42,225 bases of DNA. Origin: an uncultured Acidobacteriaceae bacterium (GTDB lineage: Bacteria; Acidobacteriota; Terriglobia; Terriglobales; Acidobacteriaceae). Positions 1 through 8,171 of the stretch are shown piece by piece (the stretch's first letter is position 1; the number at the start of each line of letters is the position of its first letter). A model generated the notes under the pieces. It worked only from the letters and a program-made list of their open reading frames with translations, was not told where the DNA came from and searched no databases. The position numbers were made by a program, and so were the translations under genes. Location: positions 1-42,225 of the forward strand of contig CAIWFH010000021.1 of the NCBI GenBank assembly GCA_903911925.1, written 5' to 3'.

Positions 1-80
1 AGAGATACGCATTCTGAGGGCAAGGTCATTTCTCGGCAGCGTCCAGGCCTTTCTCCAATCCTGCAAGAGGGAAAAATATT

Positions 81-788
81 GTGCCAGACCAATCGCTTAT
101 CCAGAGTGAGACTCTCAGCTTGAGTGAACTCGCGTTGCGCGTAGATAACCTCGAAAAACAGATTGTGCATCTCAACGATGCGCGTGAAATCGGGAACCTG
201 CAGGGGCGCTACATCTACTACCTTCAGGCTCACCAGTACGAGAAGATCGCCGAGATGTTCGCGCATCATGAGCCGGTCAGCATTGAAATGGACAATCTGG
301 GCAAGTTCGTTGGGCGGGACAAGGTGGTTGATGTTTTTCTAAAAGTGCTGAAGCCTCTCTATACGATGAAAGGCGCGATGGGGCTGCACATGTTGACCAC
401 CCCGGTGGTAGAGGTGCATCCGGACGGGCGCCAGGCCTGGGGCATGTGGCACACGATAGGTTGCAATACGCAGCCTGATTTTGTGGGCAAGGACGTTGCG
501 ATGACCGATCATCCACAACTGATCGCGATGTGGCAACAGGGGAAGTACTTCATCGATTTGGTGAAGGAAGACGGAGAGTGGAAGTGGAAGAACTTCCGCT
601 GGTATGTAAACTTCCGCTCGCCTTTTGATTTGGGATGGGTGAAACAGCCGATTGTTGGAAATCTATCCGTGGTGGCCAAACTGATGCCGGGCTGCCCGCC
701 TCCGGATGGCCCGAGCGAGTACCACCCGTTTAGTCCAGAGGAACTGACGCCTTACTTGCCGGTGCCACCAGCGGGGTTCAAGAGCTAG
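81..788 (+). CDS. SnoaL-like / NTF2-fold domain protein
   Basis: This 235-residue protein starts with GTG, preceded about nine bases upstream by an AAGAGGGA ribosome-binding site. A short helical N-terminus (about residues 10-35) is followed by a region resembling SnoaL-like domains (PF13577-type): a helical segment with GRYIYYLQAHQYEKIAEMF, then alternating strands with conserved Trp/His. That fold occurs in dehydratases, isomerases and non-catalytic small-molecule binders, so no substrate can be assigned. No signal peptide or membrane segment is seen. Its TAG stop interlocks with the feoB stop on the other strand (four shared bases). The family call is by pattern recognition; the function is unknown. 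Confidence 0.75.
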   Translation: MPDQSLIQSETLSLSELALRVDNLEKQIVHLNDAREIGNLQGRYIYYLQAHQYEKIAEMFAHHEPVSIEMDNLGKFVGRDKVVDVFLKVLKPLYTMKGAMGLHMLTTPVVEVHPDGRQAWGMWHTIGCNTQPDFVGKDVAMTDHPQLIAMWQQGKYFIDLVKEDGEWKWKNFRWYVNFRSPFDLGWVKQPIVGNLSVVAKLMPGCPPPDGPSEYHPFSPEELTPYLPVPPAGFKS

Positions 789-2692
789 CCAAAGATGGCC
801 ATGGCTATGTGGTTCACCACAAAGGCGGCGGCGTAGGCGAGGACAAGCATGTAGGCGAATTGAAGGGCTGGCCACTTCCAACTGTTGGTTTCGCGGCGCA
901 CTACAGCCATGGTTGAAGTGCACTGCATGGCGAAGGCGAAGAAGATCATCAGGGCCAGTGCTCCGCCCAGGGTCATGTCGTGATGGAGGGCGGTTTGCAG
1001 GTGCATGGCCTGGGTTTCAGGGTCGGCGCCGTAGAGCGTGCCCATGGTGCTGACCATGACTTCGCGGGCCAGAACCGACGAAAGCAGGCCGATTCCGATC
1101 TTCCAATTAAATCCAAGCGGAGCGATGGCAGGCTCGATGAAGTGGCCTAGACGGCCGATGACGCTGTCGGCGAGTTCGGGGGCGGCGACGGTGCTGGTGT
1201 GAATCACAGGCAGATGCGCCATGACCCAGAGGGCCAGGGTTACGCAGAGGATGACTGTGCCGGCCTGGCGAAGGAAGACCTTGGCGCGGTCAATGAGACG
1301 GAGCGCAAGCGAGCGGACAGTGGGCATCCGGTACTGGGGCAGCTCAAGGATGAAGGGCGCGTCACTCGACTTGAGGATGGAGCTTTTGAGCAGCCAGGCG
1401 GTGGTCATGGCGCCGACAAAGCCGGCGAGATAGAGCGAGAGCATGACGACGGTGCGCAGTCCGATGAAGCCGTGCAGCCAGACGATGTTGGGGATAAACG
1501 CGGCAATCAGCAGCATGTAAACAGGGAGGCGCGCGCTGCAGGTCATGAATGGGGTGACCAGAATGGTGGCGAAGCGGTCGCGCTTGTTCTCAATGGTGCG
1601 AGTGGCCATGATGGCCGGCACGGCGCAGGCGTAAGCGGAAAGCAGCGGGATGAAGGCTTTGCCGTTGAGGCCGATGGTGCGCATGACGCGGTCGGCGATG
1701 AGTGCGGCGCGAGCCAGGTAGCCGGAGTCTTCAAGGATTCCGATGAAGAGGAAGAGAAGCAGTATCTGGGGGAGAAAGACGAGTACGGAAGAGATGCCTT
1801 TCCATGCGCCGTCAAGAAGCAGCGACTGAATCCAGCCGGCGGGCAGAAAGGGGCGGACGAGGCTGCCCATACGGGCCAGGATGTCTCCAAAGCCGTCAGA
1901 AAGCGGCTGGCCGACTGAAAACACCACCTCAAAGACGCCGATGACAACAGCCAGAAAGAGCAGCGGTCCCCAGATGCGGTGCAGCAGCAGGTTGTCGATC
2001 CTGCGGCTGTTTTCCTGCGAGAGCGGGGCGCGATAGCCGGTGCGGCGGCTGACCTGCGCGGCCCAGGTGTGAGTGCTGGCGGCGTTGCCGATAACGGGAA
2101 GCGTGAGAGGCTGTGCCACGGTGCGCTGCGTGTGCTGATTGAGAAAGAGCGGGACAGCTTCAAGGCCGGTGCCGTGGACGGCGCTGATCTGGGCAACGGG
2201 GGCGCCGAGTTCGCGGGCCAGCTTGAGAGGGTCAATGTGGCCGCCGCGAGACTCCATCAGGTCGGTCATGTTGAGCAGAATCAGCGTGGGCAAGCCAACC
2301 GCCAGTACCGGCGCTGCGAGCATCAACTGGCGCGTAAGGTGCAGGGAATCAAGAACCAGAAGGACGGCGTCCGGTTTGGGTGTGCCGGGCATCTTGCCGC
2401 GCAGCACATCGATTGAAACGCGGGCATCCTCTGAGAACGGGCTGAGCGAGTAGATGCCGGGCAGGTCGATGAGGGTGAGGTCTTCGCGTCCCACGCCGGC
2501 CATGAGGCCCATGTGCTGCTCGACTGTGACGCCGGGGTAGTTGGCCACCTTTTGGCGCAGGCCGGTGAGGCGGTTGAAAAGAGTGGACTTGCCGGAGTTT
2601 GGGGGCCCGATGAGGACTACGGCGCTGAGTTCGCCGGGTGGGGGCGGATTGACGGGGGGCTCATAGGCCGGAGGTGCGCAGCACTCGCTCAT
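785..2692 (-). CDS. feoB: Ferrous iron transport protein B (FeoB)
   Basis: FeoB is the GTP-dependent inner-membrane Fe(II) permease. The 635-residue product has the G-protein domain first: G1 GPPNSGKST (29-37), G2 region NYPGVTVE (51-58), G3 DLPG (76-79) and G4 NMTD (141-144). A spacer and a multi-helix membrane domain with the gate-type repeats follow. It is shorter than the E. coli protein (about 770 residues) but within the range of compact bacterial FeoBs. The N-terminus MSECCAPP carries a vicinal Cys pair. The start overlaps the feoA stop as ATGA, so translation is probably coupled. No FeoC is present. Confidence 0.96.
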   Translation of the reverse strand: MSECCAPPAYEPPVNPPPPGELSAVVLIGPPNSGKSTLFNRLTGLRQKVANYPGVTVEQHMGLMAGVGREDLTLIDLPGIYSLSPFSEDARVSIDVLRGKMPGTPKPDAVLLVLDSLHLTRQLMLAAPVLAVGLPTLILLNMTDLMESRGGHIDPLKLARELGAPVAQISAVHGTGLEAVPLFLNQHTQRTVAQPLTLPVIGNAASTHTWAAQVSRRTGYRAPLSQENSRRIDNLLLHRIWGPLLFLAVVIGVFEVVFSVGQPLSDGFGDILARMGSLVRPFLPAGWIQSLLLDGAWKGISSVLVFLPQILLLFLFIGILEDSGYLARAALIADRVMRTIGLNGKAFIPLLSAYACAVPAIMATRTIENKRDRFATILVTPFMTCSARLPVYMLLIAAFIPNIVWLHGFIGLRTVVMLSLYLAGFVGAMTTAWLLKSSILKSSDAPFILELPQYRMPTVRSLALRLIDRAKVFLRQAGTVILCVTLALWVMAHLPVIHTSTVAAPELADSVIGRLGHFIEPAIAPLGFNWKIGIGLLSSVLAREVMVSTMGTLYGADPETQAMHLQTALHHDMTLGGALALMIFFAFAMQCTSTMAVVRRETNSWKWPALQFAYMLVLAYAAAFVVNHIAMAIFG

Positions 2693-2979
2693 CGCGCGGC
2701 CTCCAGGAAGTCAGGAATCTCGGTGTTTTCGGGGCTCTCAGTGTCGGTGGACCTGACGCGGATGGCCCCGGCAGTCTCGTGCCGCAGGGCAATCTCCATG
2801 CCATCGACGCCATAAACTGTGGGGTCGCCGGCGGGGGCGCGGCGCAGGGCGGTAACCAGGGCATCGGGAACAAAGCCCATATGCATCAGGTGGTTCTGGA
2901 CAGATTCTGGGAGATCGAGTGCGATCAGCACCCCGGTTTCGCCGACATTCAGTTCGCTCAACACGCTCAAAGCCCGCAC
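2689..2979 (-). CDS. feoA: Ferrous iron transport protein A (FeoA)
   Basis: This small cytoplasmic SH3-like partner of FeoB has 96 residues, close to the family's 75-100. Typical features are the early LSELNVGETGVLIAL stretch and the central HLMHMGFVPD segment, followed by the ALR...IALRHETAGAIRV beta-strand end. The C-terminal tail of about 20 residues is extra. The start is GTG at 2979; no strong Shine-Dalgarno is visible and no in-frame ATG lies nearby, so the start is moderately certain. It is the first gene of feoAB. A perfect palindrome (3014-3038) lies 35 bases upstream, next to a TATACT -10-like element on the minus strand. Confidence 0.92.
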   Translation of the reverse strand: MRALSVLSELNVGETGVLIALDLPESVQNHLMHMGFVPDALVTALRRAPAGDPTVYGVDGMEIALRHETAGAIRVRSTDTESPENTEIPDFLEAAR

Positions 2980-3013
2980 TCCGATGGGTCGCCGGAAGGG
3001 CAGAACCCGGTAA

Positions 3014-3038
3014 AACTACGACCATATTGGTCGTAGTT
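3014..3038. promoter_or_regulatory. Palindromic operator upstream of feoAB
   Basis: Perfect inverted repeat: arms AACTACGACCA and TGGTCGTAGTT around a TAT centre. On the minus strand a TATACT -10-like hexamer (3045-3040) sits just upstream, so transcription of feoA would start inside or beside the palindrome, a geometry that suits repression. The regulator is unknown; an Rrf2-type, DtxR/MntR-type or other iron- or redox-responsive dimer would fit a feo promoter. This is inference from position and symmetry. Confidence 0.7.
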
Positions 3039-3116
3039 CAGTATACGATGACTCAGCCTAAAGCCGCAAATCCTGATCTTCTGATCGGTTGCGTCACGCA
3101 CCAGCATGACCTACCC

Positions 3117-3148
3117 CTGCCGGCGGGAGACCGGCAGGATTCCCGCCG
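3117..3148 (+). other. Two mutually exclusive hairpins in the 435-bp feoA/DUF5916 intergenic region
   Basis: CTGCCGG (3117-3123) can pair with CCGGCAG (3131-3137), while CGGCGGGA (3121-3128) can pair instead with TCCCGCCG (3141-3148). The pairings share bases and cannot coexist. No T-tract follows either stem. The segment lies in the divergent region 2980-3414, which also holds the feo palindrome, a CRP-like site and a 46-codon open frame (3106-3246) of doubtful coding value. It could be a leader-type switch for the downstream gene, or chance in GC-rich DNA. Confidence 0.3.
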
Positions 3149-3236
3149 AGCCCTTCCGAGCCTTCCTGAAGGACCCCCGTCCTGTTCTCTTTATCGGAGC
3201 GACAATTCACTTGTATCAGCGGGCGTGGATTCTGGA

Positions 3237-3252
3237 TGTGATCTAAATCACG
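3237..3252. promoter_or_regulatory. CRP/FNR-family-like site upstream of the DUF5916 gene
   Basis: TGTGATCTAAATCACG matches the TGTGA-N6-TCACA dimer consensus of Crp-type regulators at nine of ten half-site positions. It lies about 165 bases before the start codon at 3415. It is one of four such palindromes in non-coding DNA of this window (also 22866, 22990, 41820). Confidence 0.55.
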
Positions 3253-3414
3253 CAGATTTCGACCTCCAGCGGCGTGGAATGGAGGAGGTAGAGGGCTCAA
3301 AAGACTCAACCCTGGCGAACAACCACAATCGCAGCAAGTTGTTAGACTGGGGACGTTCGATTTTCTGTTTGCGGCGAGTCGCGAACGTGTGCTATTCCCA
3401 AAATTCGAGGTCCG

Positions 3415-5685
3415 ATGATTCGTTTGCTCCTGTTTCGCTCATTGAAGTTGCGAGTTGCGCTGATTGTCGCGGGGGCTGGCTTGCTCGCGCTTTCTTCGTC
3501 AGCGTCAAGGCAGGAGGTCCTGGAGCCGCAGCCGCTCCATATTCCGCATGTAGATCGAGCGCCCAAGCTCTCCGATTTTATTGACGGTACGCCGCGCGAA
3601 GCTGAGATGGTAGTTACCGACTTCAAGCAGTACGATCCCCACGACGGAGCGCCCATCAGCCAGGCAACGACGGCGTATCTCTCGTATGACAGCAAGAACC
3701 TGTACGTGGGCTGGATTTGCAAAGACGATCCATCGCAGATTCGCGCACGCGTCGCTCCGCGCAAGTTGATTGGCGCCGATGATCGGGTGACGATCATTAT
3801 CGACACCTTTCAGGATCACAAGCACGCGTATTGGTTCGATGTGAATCCCTACGGCGTTCAATATGACGGCCGCACGACGGACGGTATCGGCGACGACTCG
3901 AGTTGGGAGACACTCTGGTACTCCGACGGGCGAATTACAAAAGACGGCTATGCGGTTCTGGAGACGATTCCATTTCGCAGCCTGCGCTTTCCGCACGCCG
4001 AACAGCAGAACTGGAGCATCGCGCTGGGCCGCTTGATCATGCGCACCAACGAATTCGCTTTGTGGCCTTTTGTGAGCCACAAACGCGATCCGCAGTTTGT
4101 GGGCCAGTTCGCTCCGGTTTCAATCGACGCAAATATCTCAGCCGGCCGCAACATCCAACTGATCCCTTACGCTCTCTACTCGCGTGACAACTACCTGGAC
4201 ACGACCAATGGGTTCATGCTTCAAACCGAGAACCACCTGGGGCTGGATGCGAAGGCCGTCATCCATGACGCACTTACGCTGGATGTGGCCCTGAACCCGG
4301 ACTTCAGCGAGATTGGTTCCGACGATCCGAAAGTGCAGGTAAATCAGCGCTACGAGGTTATCTTCCCTGAACGGCGGCCGTTCTTTCTAGAGAATGCGTC
4401 AATTTTCTCGATGCCGGAGCAGTTGTTTTTTTCGCGGCGAATTGTCGATCCTCAGCTTGGCGTAAAGATCACCGGAGCGATGGGCCGTTGGGGCCTGGGC
4501 GGACTGATTGCAGACGACCGCGCGCCCGGCGAGGTTCTGGCGCAGGGCGTGACGGGCCATGGGCAGCGTGCGCTGGATACGGTATTTCGCGGAGAGCGGG
4601 AATTCGGCCACCAGTCGCACGTGGGCATGTTCCTCAGCAACACCACTTTCGACTCGACGTCGAATCGCGTTGGGTCTCTGGACGTGCGTTACCTTGGGCC
4701 GAATAACTGGTCGGCAATTGGCCAGGCCACAGCGACACAGACACACGGTCCGGATCGCGGCTATCTGGCGGATACCGGATACGTAGCCGGCTTGAGCAAG
4801 AACGATACGCACACGAATTTTTTTACTTATTTTACGGACCGCGGCCCCGATTTGGTTGCAACGCTCGGTTACCTCGATCGAACGGACATTCGGTGGTGGG
4901 AAGCACTCTATAACTATCAATGGAAGCCATCGGCCGGCCACCAACTGCTGGCATACGGTCCAAGCACGTATGCGGCGCTGAACTACGACCACCAGGGCCG
5001 ACTGCAGAACTGGATGTTCTGGCCTGGTTTCTCGATTACACTGCCCAAGCTGACTTCGTTGAGCTTCAGCCGTCATGAGTCATTCGAACTGTATCAGGAT
5101 ATAGGGTTTCACGAGAGTTCTACGAACATCTCGTTGGGTACTTCGTGGTACAGATGGCTGCAATTGAGCGCAAACTATTCTCTGGGCAAGCAGCCGAATT
5201 ACTATCCCGCGGCGGGCGTACTGCCATTTTTGGGCGACGCAAACAACGCGTCGGCCACGCTGACTCTTCGGCCGCACACCCACCTGCGCCTCGACCAGAT
5301 CTACTACTACACGCGGCTGGCTACCGGAACGGATGCGCCGGCGCCCTCGCTGCCTACAGGTGACGTTTTTACCAACCACCTGATTCGCTCGAAGATCAAC
5401 TATCAGTTCAATCGGGATTATTCGTTCAGGGCGATCTTTGACTACACCGCGCTGCTGCCGAACGCGGACCTCGTGTCAAGCTCTTACGCGAAGCAGGCGG
5501 ATACTACGCTGCTGTTTACGTACATGCCGCATCCTGGAACCGCGCTCTACGTTGGCTACGCGGACACGTTTCAAAATGTGAACTACGATGAGGCGGCAAA
5601 TCCGCAGTACACGGCAACGACGCTGCCGGGTACCTCAACGGACCGGCAGGTCTTCGTCAAGTTCAGTTATCTATTGCGTTTCTAG
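3415..5685 (+). CDS. CBM9-like / DUF5916 outer-membrane beta-barrel protein
   Basis: This 756-residue protein begins with a basic, hydrophobic N-terminus (about 1-30, MIRLLLFRSLKLRV then a Leu/Ala stretch), consistent with a signal peptide. Residues about 45-230 resemble the CBM9-like beta-sandwich that precedes DUF5916 (SYDSKNLYVGWICKDDP; then a YWFDVNPYGVQYDG stretch). The remainder is Tyr/Asn-rich alternating strand sequence ending in Phe (KFSYLLRF), typical of an outer-membrane barrel. The motif PERRPFFLENASIF is characteristic of this family. It probably acts in the outer membrane; the family is often found beside peptidases or carbohydrate genes, but the substrate is unknown. The adjacent CRP-like site hints at catabolic control. 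Confidence 0.85.
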   Translation: MIRLLLFRSLKLRVALIVAGAGLLALSSSASRQEVLEPQPLHIPHVDRAPKLSDFIDGTPREAEMVVTDFKQYDPHDGAPISQATTAYLSYDSKNLYVGWICKDDPSQIRARVAPRKLIGADDRVTIIIDTFQDHKHAYWFDVNPYGVQYDGRTTDGIGDDSSWETLWYSDGRITKDGYAVLETIPFRSLRFPHAEQQNWSIALGRLIMRTNEFALWPFVSHKRDPQFVGQFAPVSIDANISAGRNIQLIPYALYSRDNYLDTTNGFMLQTENHLGLDAKAVIHDALTLDVALNPDFSEIGSDDPKVQVNQRYEVIFPERRPFFLENASIFSMPEQLFFSRRIVDPQLGVKITGAMGRWGLGGLIADDRAPGEVLAQGVTGHGQRALDTVFRGEREFGHQSHVGMFLSNTTFDSTSNRVGSLDVRYLGPNNWSAIGQATATQTHGPDRGYLADTGYVAGLSKNDTHTNFFTYFTDRGPDLVATLGYLDRTDIRWWEALYNYQWKPSAGHQLLAYGPSTYAALNYDHQGRLQNWMFWPGFSITLPKLTSLSFSRHESFELYQDIGFHESSTNISLGTSWYRWLQLSANYSLGKQPNYYPAAGVLPFLGDANNASATLTLRPHTHLRLDQIYYYTRLATGTDAPAPSLPTGDVFTNHLIRSKINYQFNRDYSFRAIFDYTALLPNADLVSSSYAKQADTTLLFTYMPHPGTALYVGYADTFQNVNYDEAANPQYTATTLPGTSTDRQVFVKFSYLLRF

Positions 5686-5728
5686 TTCGCGATTCGGATT
5701 AAAGCAGGAAGGGGGCTGAGGAGGTTAT

Positions 5729-6016
5729 ATGGACGGGCTGAATTTCAAGGCGAGTCTCTCGCGCGAGTTCCCGCCGGAGGGTCTCGGCGCTCCGCTGGCG
5801 GCATTGTGGTGGGATGCGAAAGGGGACTGGATCCAGGCACATGCGCTTGTGGATGAGTTGGAGACGCCCGAAGGGATGGCCGTACACGCTTATCTGCATC
5901 GCAAGGAGGGCAAGGCTGGGAACGCGGATTACTGGTACGACCGTGCGGGACGGAAGTTCTACCGAGCTGAGCTTGAGGCTGAATGGGAAGCATTGGTTCA
6001 GGGTTTGAAGGCATGA
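5729..6016 (+). CDS. Small conserved hypothetical protein
   Basis: This 95-residue acidic soluble protein starts at ATG 5729, preceded by a strong GAGGAGG (5718-5724). The sequence has a LALWWDAKGDW-like core (here ALWWDAKGDWIQAHAL), then HAYLHRKEGKAGNADYWYDRAG, a pattern I recognise from short conserved bacterial proteins of unknown function. It is probably helical with a Trp/His-rich centre. It lies 43 bases after the DUF5916 gene and 48 bases before the YkgJ-like gene on the same strand, so it could be cotranscribed. I do not assign a function. Confidence 0.75.
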   Translation: MDGLNFKASLSREFPPEGLGAPLAALWWDAKGDWIQAHALVDELETPEGMAVHAYLHRKEGKAGNADYWYDRAGRKFYRAELEAEWEALVQGLKA

Positions 6017-6064
6017 GCGCAAGGGGCTTGCCGGGATGTTCGCGGTAGGGTACCGGGATACGAG

Positions 6065-6772
6065 ATGAGCAGAAAAATGGCAAAAGTGGACCGCGCTCCC
6101 GACGAATCGCTCCCGGTGGCTGCCGGGGATTTCTCCCATTGGCTTCACGGCGCTGAGGTTTCGCTTCGATCGGGAGATGGCGGCGCTGACGTTCCCTGCG
6201 ACGCCTGCCGAGGTTGCTGCCGGTCGTCGATGTTCATCCATATAAAGCCAGAAGAAACGCAGACACTCCGGCGGATTCCCCGCGCGCTGCTGTTTCCCGC
6301 CCCGGGCCTGCCCAAGGGACATGTGCTGATGGGCTACGGTGACCAGGGGCAGTGCCCCATGTTTGTGAACAATGAATGCTCAATTTACGAGGACCGGCCG
6401 CAAGCCTGCCGCGATTATGATTGCCGGGTCTTTGCGGCAACGGGAGTTCTGGTTGACATTGAGACACAGCCGGAGATTGCGCGGCGCGTGAAAGAGTGGG
6501 TGTTTACCTACAAAGGTGAAGAAGGCCGCGAGGAAGCGCGAAGCTTGAGGGCAGCGGCAGCCTTTCTTGCAGAGAACAGAGACTTGTTTCCGCCGGGGAG
6601 CCTGCCGGGTTATCCGGTGCAGATGGCGGCGCTCGCGGTAAGAGTCCACCGGCTTGTTTTGGAGATGACGGGGAAGAATCAACAGGCCGCGGGCCCTATG
6701 GGAAGTGCCGCGGTTGCCAGTGCGGTTCTGAAAGTCTTGCAGGGCGATGCCGAGAGTAGAATCTTGATTTGA
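6065..6772 (+). CDS. YkgJ-family cysteine cluster protein
   Basis: This 235-residue protein carries the YkgJ (UPF0153-like) zinc/iron-chelating pattern: C45-x2-C48-x2-C51-C52, then C97 in QCPMF, C105 in ECSIYEDRP, C115 and C120 in ACRDYDCR. The spacing CxxCxxCC ... CPxxxxxxC.IYxxRPxxCRxxxC is diagnostic. The family probably binds an Fe-S cluster or Zn; its role is unknown. The C-terminal third (about 145-235) is helical and lacks cysteines. It sits 21 bases before an Fe-S aldo/keto reductase, suggesting an operon in which cluster chemistry is shared. Confidence 0.85.
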   Translation: MSRKMAKVDRAPDESLPVAAGDFSHWLHGAEVSLRSGDGGADVPCDACRGCCRSSMFIHIKPEETQTLRRIPRALLFPAPGLPKGHVLMGYGDQGQCPMFVNNECSIYEDRPQACRDYDCRVFAATGVLVDIETQPEIARRVKEWVFTYKGEEGREEARSLRAAAAFLAENRDLFPPGSLPGYPVQMAALAVRVHRLVLEMTGKNQQAAGPMGSAAVASAVLKVLQGDAESRILI

Positions 6773-6793
6773 ATTGGGGAAGAGAGAACGGCC

Positions 6794-7936
6794 ATGCAAT
6801 ATCGCAAGTTTGGAAAGCTGGATTGGGAAGTTTCGGCGCTGGGTTTCGGGTGCATGCGTTTTCCTACCGTGGATGGGAACCGGATGAGCCCCAACATTGT
6901 GGAAGAGGAAGCAGTGCGGATGGTTCGCTACGCCATCGACTGCGGGGTGAATTACCTCGACACGGCCTATCCGTATCACGGCGGCCAGAGTGAGATCGTG
7001 GTGGGCAAGGCGCTCAAAGATGGCTATCGCGACAAGGTGAAGCTGGCCACCAAACTGCCTGTGTGGCAGGTGACCTGCGGCGAAGACTTTGATCGTTTGT
7101 TGAATGAACAACTGGCGAAGTTGCAGACCGCACACATCGACTTTTATCTGCTGCACGCGCTGGGCAAGAGCCGCTGGCACGACGTGGTGCTGAAGCACGG
7201 CTTGCTTGAGCGGGCTAAGGCAGCGCTTGCCGATGGGCGCATCCGGCATCTGGGTTTCTCGTTTCACGACGGGTATGAGGCCTTTGAAGAGATTGTGAAG
7301 GGCAGCGACCTGTGGGAGTTCTGCCAGATTCAATTCAACTACATGGATACAGAAAGCCAGGCAGGGAATCGCGGGTTGAAACTCGCGGCGGAGATGGGCC
7401 TGGCCGTGGTGGTGATGGAGCCGCTGATGGGCGGGCGGCTGGCCGATCCGCCGAAGGACGTGTGCGAGGCAATGGACGCGTTCGCAGTAAAGCGCTCTCC
7501 GGCTGAGTGGGCGTTGCAGTGGCTTTGGGATCAGCCCGAAGTCTCTACGGTTCTGAGCGGCATGAGCACCTTCGGACAGGTGGAAGAGAATCTCGCCTTT
7601 GCCGGCAGGTCGCGCGTGGGGTCATTTGAAGAGGCGGATCAGGCGCTGATCGCGAAAGCGCGGGAGATGTACCAGGCGCGGACCGTCATCCCCTGCACAC
7701 GGTGCAACTACTGCATGCCTTGTCCAAATGGACTCAACATACCCGCCAATTTTGAGATTTTCAATTATGCCAAGCTGTTTGACGATGAGCCGACGGCAAA
7801 GTTCAAGTACCAGGTGTTTTTGAATGAGTCGCAGCGGGCGGGCGAGTGCATCGAGTGTGGTCTCTGCGAGGATGCCTGTCCGCAGAAGATTCCCATCAGC
7901 GAGTGGATGCCGAAGGTGGCGGCGTTGCTGAAGTAA
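6794..7936 (+). CDS. Aldo/keto reductase with C-terminal 4Fe-4S ferredoxin motifs
   Basis: This 380-residue protein has an AKR TIM barrel (about 1-285) with the catalytic tetrad D56, Y61, K87 and H121 (contexts YLDTAYPYHGG, ATKLP, LLHALG). It is followed by two cysteine motifs: C301-x2-C304-x2-C307-x2-C310 and the classical C352-x2-C355-x2-C358-x3-C362-P. This architecture is known from anaerobe-type ferredoxin-linked AKRs; the second motif suggests electron exchange with ferredoxin rather than only NADPH. Substrate unknown. The ATG at 6794 follows a GAAGAGAG stretch. The last 12 codons and the 67 bases after the stop recur in diverged form at 9760-9862. Confidence 0.9.
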   Translation: MQYRKFGKLDWEVSALGFGCMRFPTVDGNRMSPNIVEEEAVRMVRYAIDCGVNYLDTAYPYHGGQSEIVVGKALKDGYRDKVKLATKLPVWQVTCGEDFDRLLNEQLAKLQTAHIDFYLLHALGKSRWHDVVLKHGLLERAKAALADGRIRHLGFSFHDGYEAFEEIVKGSDLWEFCQIQFNYMDTESQAGNRGLKLAAEMGLAVVVMEPLMGGRLADPPKDVCEAMDAFAVKRSPAEWALQWLWDQPEVSTVLSGMSTFGQVEENLAFAGRSRVGSFEEADQALIAKAREMYQARTVIPCTRCNYCMPCPNGLNIPANFEIFNYAKLFDDEPTAKFKYQVFLNESQRAGECIECGLCEDACPQKIPISEWMPKVAALLK

Positions 7937-8003
7937 AGGGGAAATGGCACTGGATTCGCGTACCTACATTTGGCTTCGTGGTATCACACTAGTGCCGCGA
8001 TGA
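7901..8003 (+). repeat. Diverged direct repeat, copy A (AKR gene 3' end plus flank)
   Basis: This stretch aligns without gaps to 9760-9862 (offset 1859); by hand count 74 of 103 bases agree. It covers the final codons of the aldo/keto reductase (EWMPKVAALLK) and the downstream flank containing TTTGGCTTCG. The rest of the 235-bp gap to 8171 shows no gene. Confidence 0.75.
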
Positions 8004-8171
8004 GTGGGCCCGACAAAGGCGCGGCAAGAGCCATGCATGGGTAGATCACTTGCTTTGTCTATCCCAGTGTGACCTAACAGAGTCAGAATCTCCAGAGACT
8101 GCCGGGAAGAGTATTTCCTTGACAAGGCTAATCCTGGATCTGTATGGTCCGACTCCGACCCGAGGCTGAGA

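Noticed and set aside
1199..1918. 239-codon open frame opposite feoB
   Set aside because: Asp/Glu/Gly-rich translation of the antisense of membrane helices; no ribosome-binding site.
3048..3584. Longer plus-strand frame beginning MTQPKAANPD
   Set aside because: It overlaps the DUF5916 start, has no domain, and degrades into Ser/Arg-rich sequence; not listed as a gene.
7982..7999. TATCACACTAGTGCC as another CRP-like site
   Set aside because: Half-sites are in the wrong order and do not form GTGA-N6-TCAC; it is also inside the diverged repeat.
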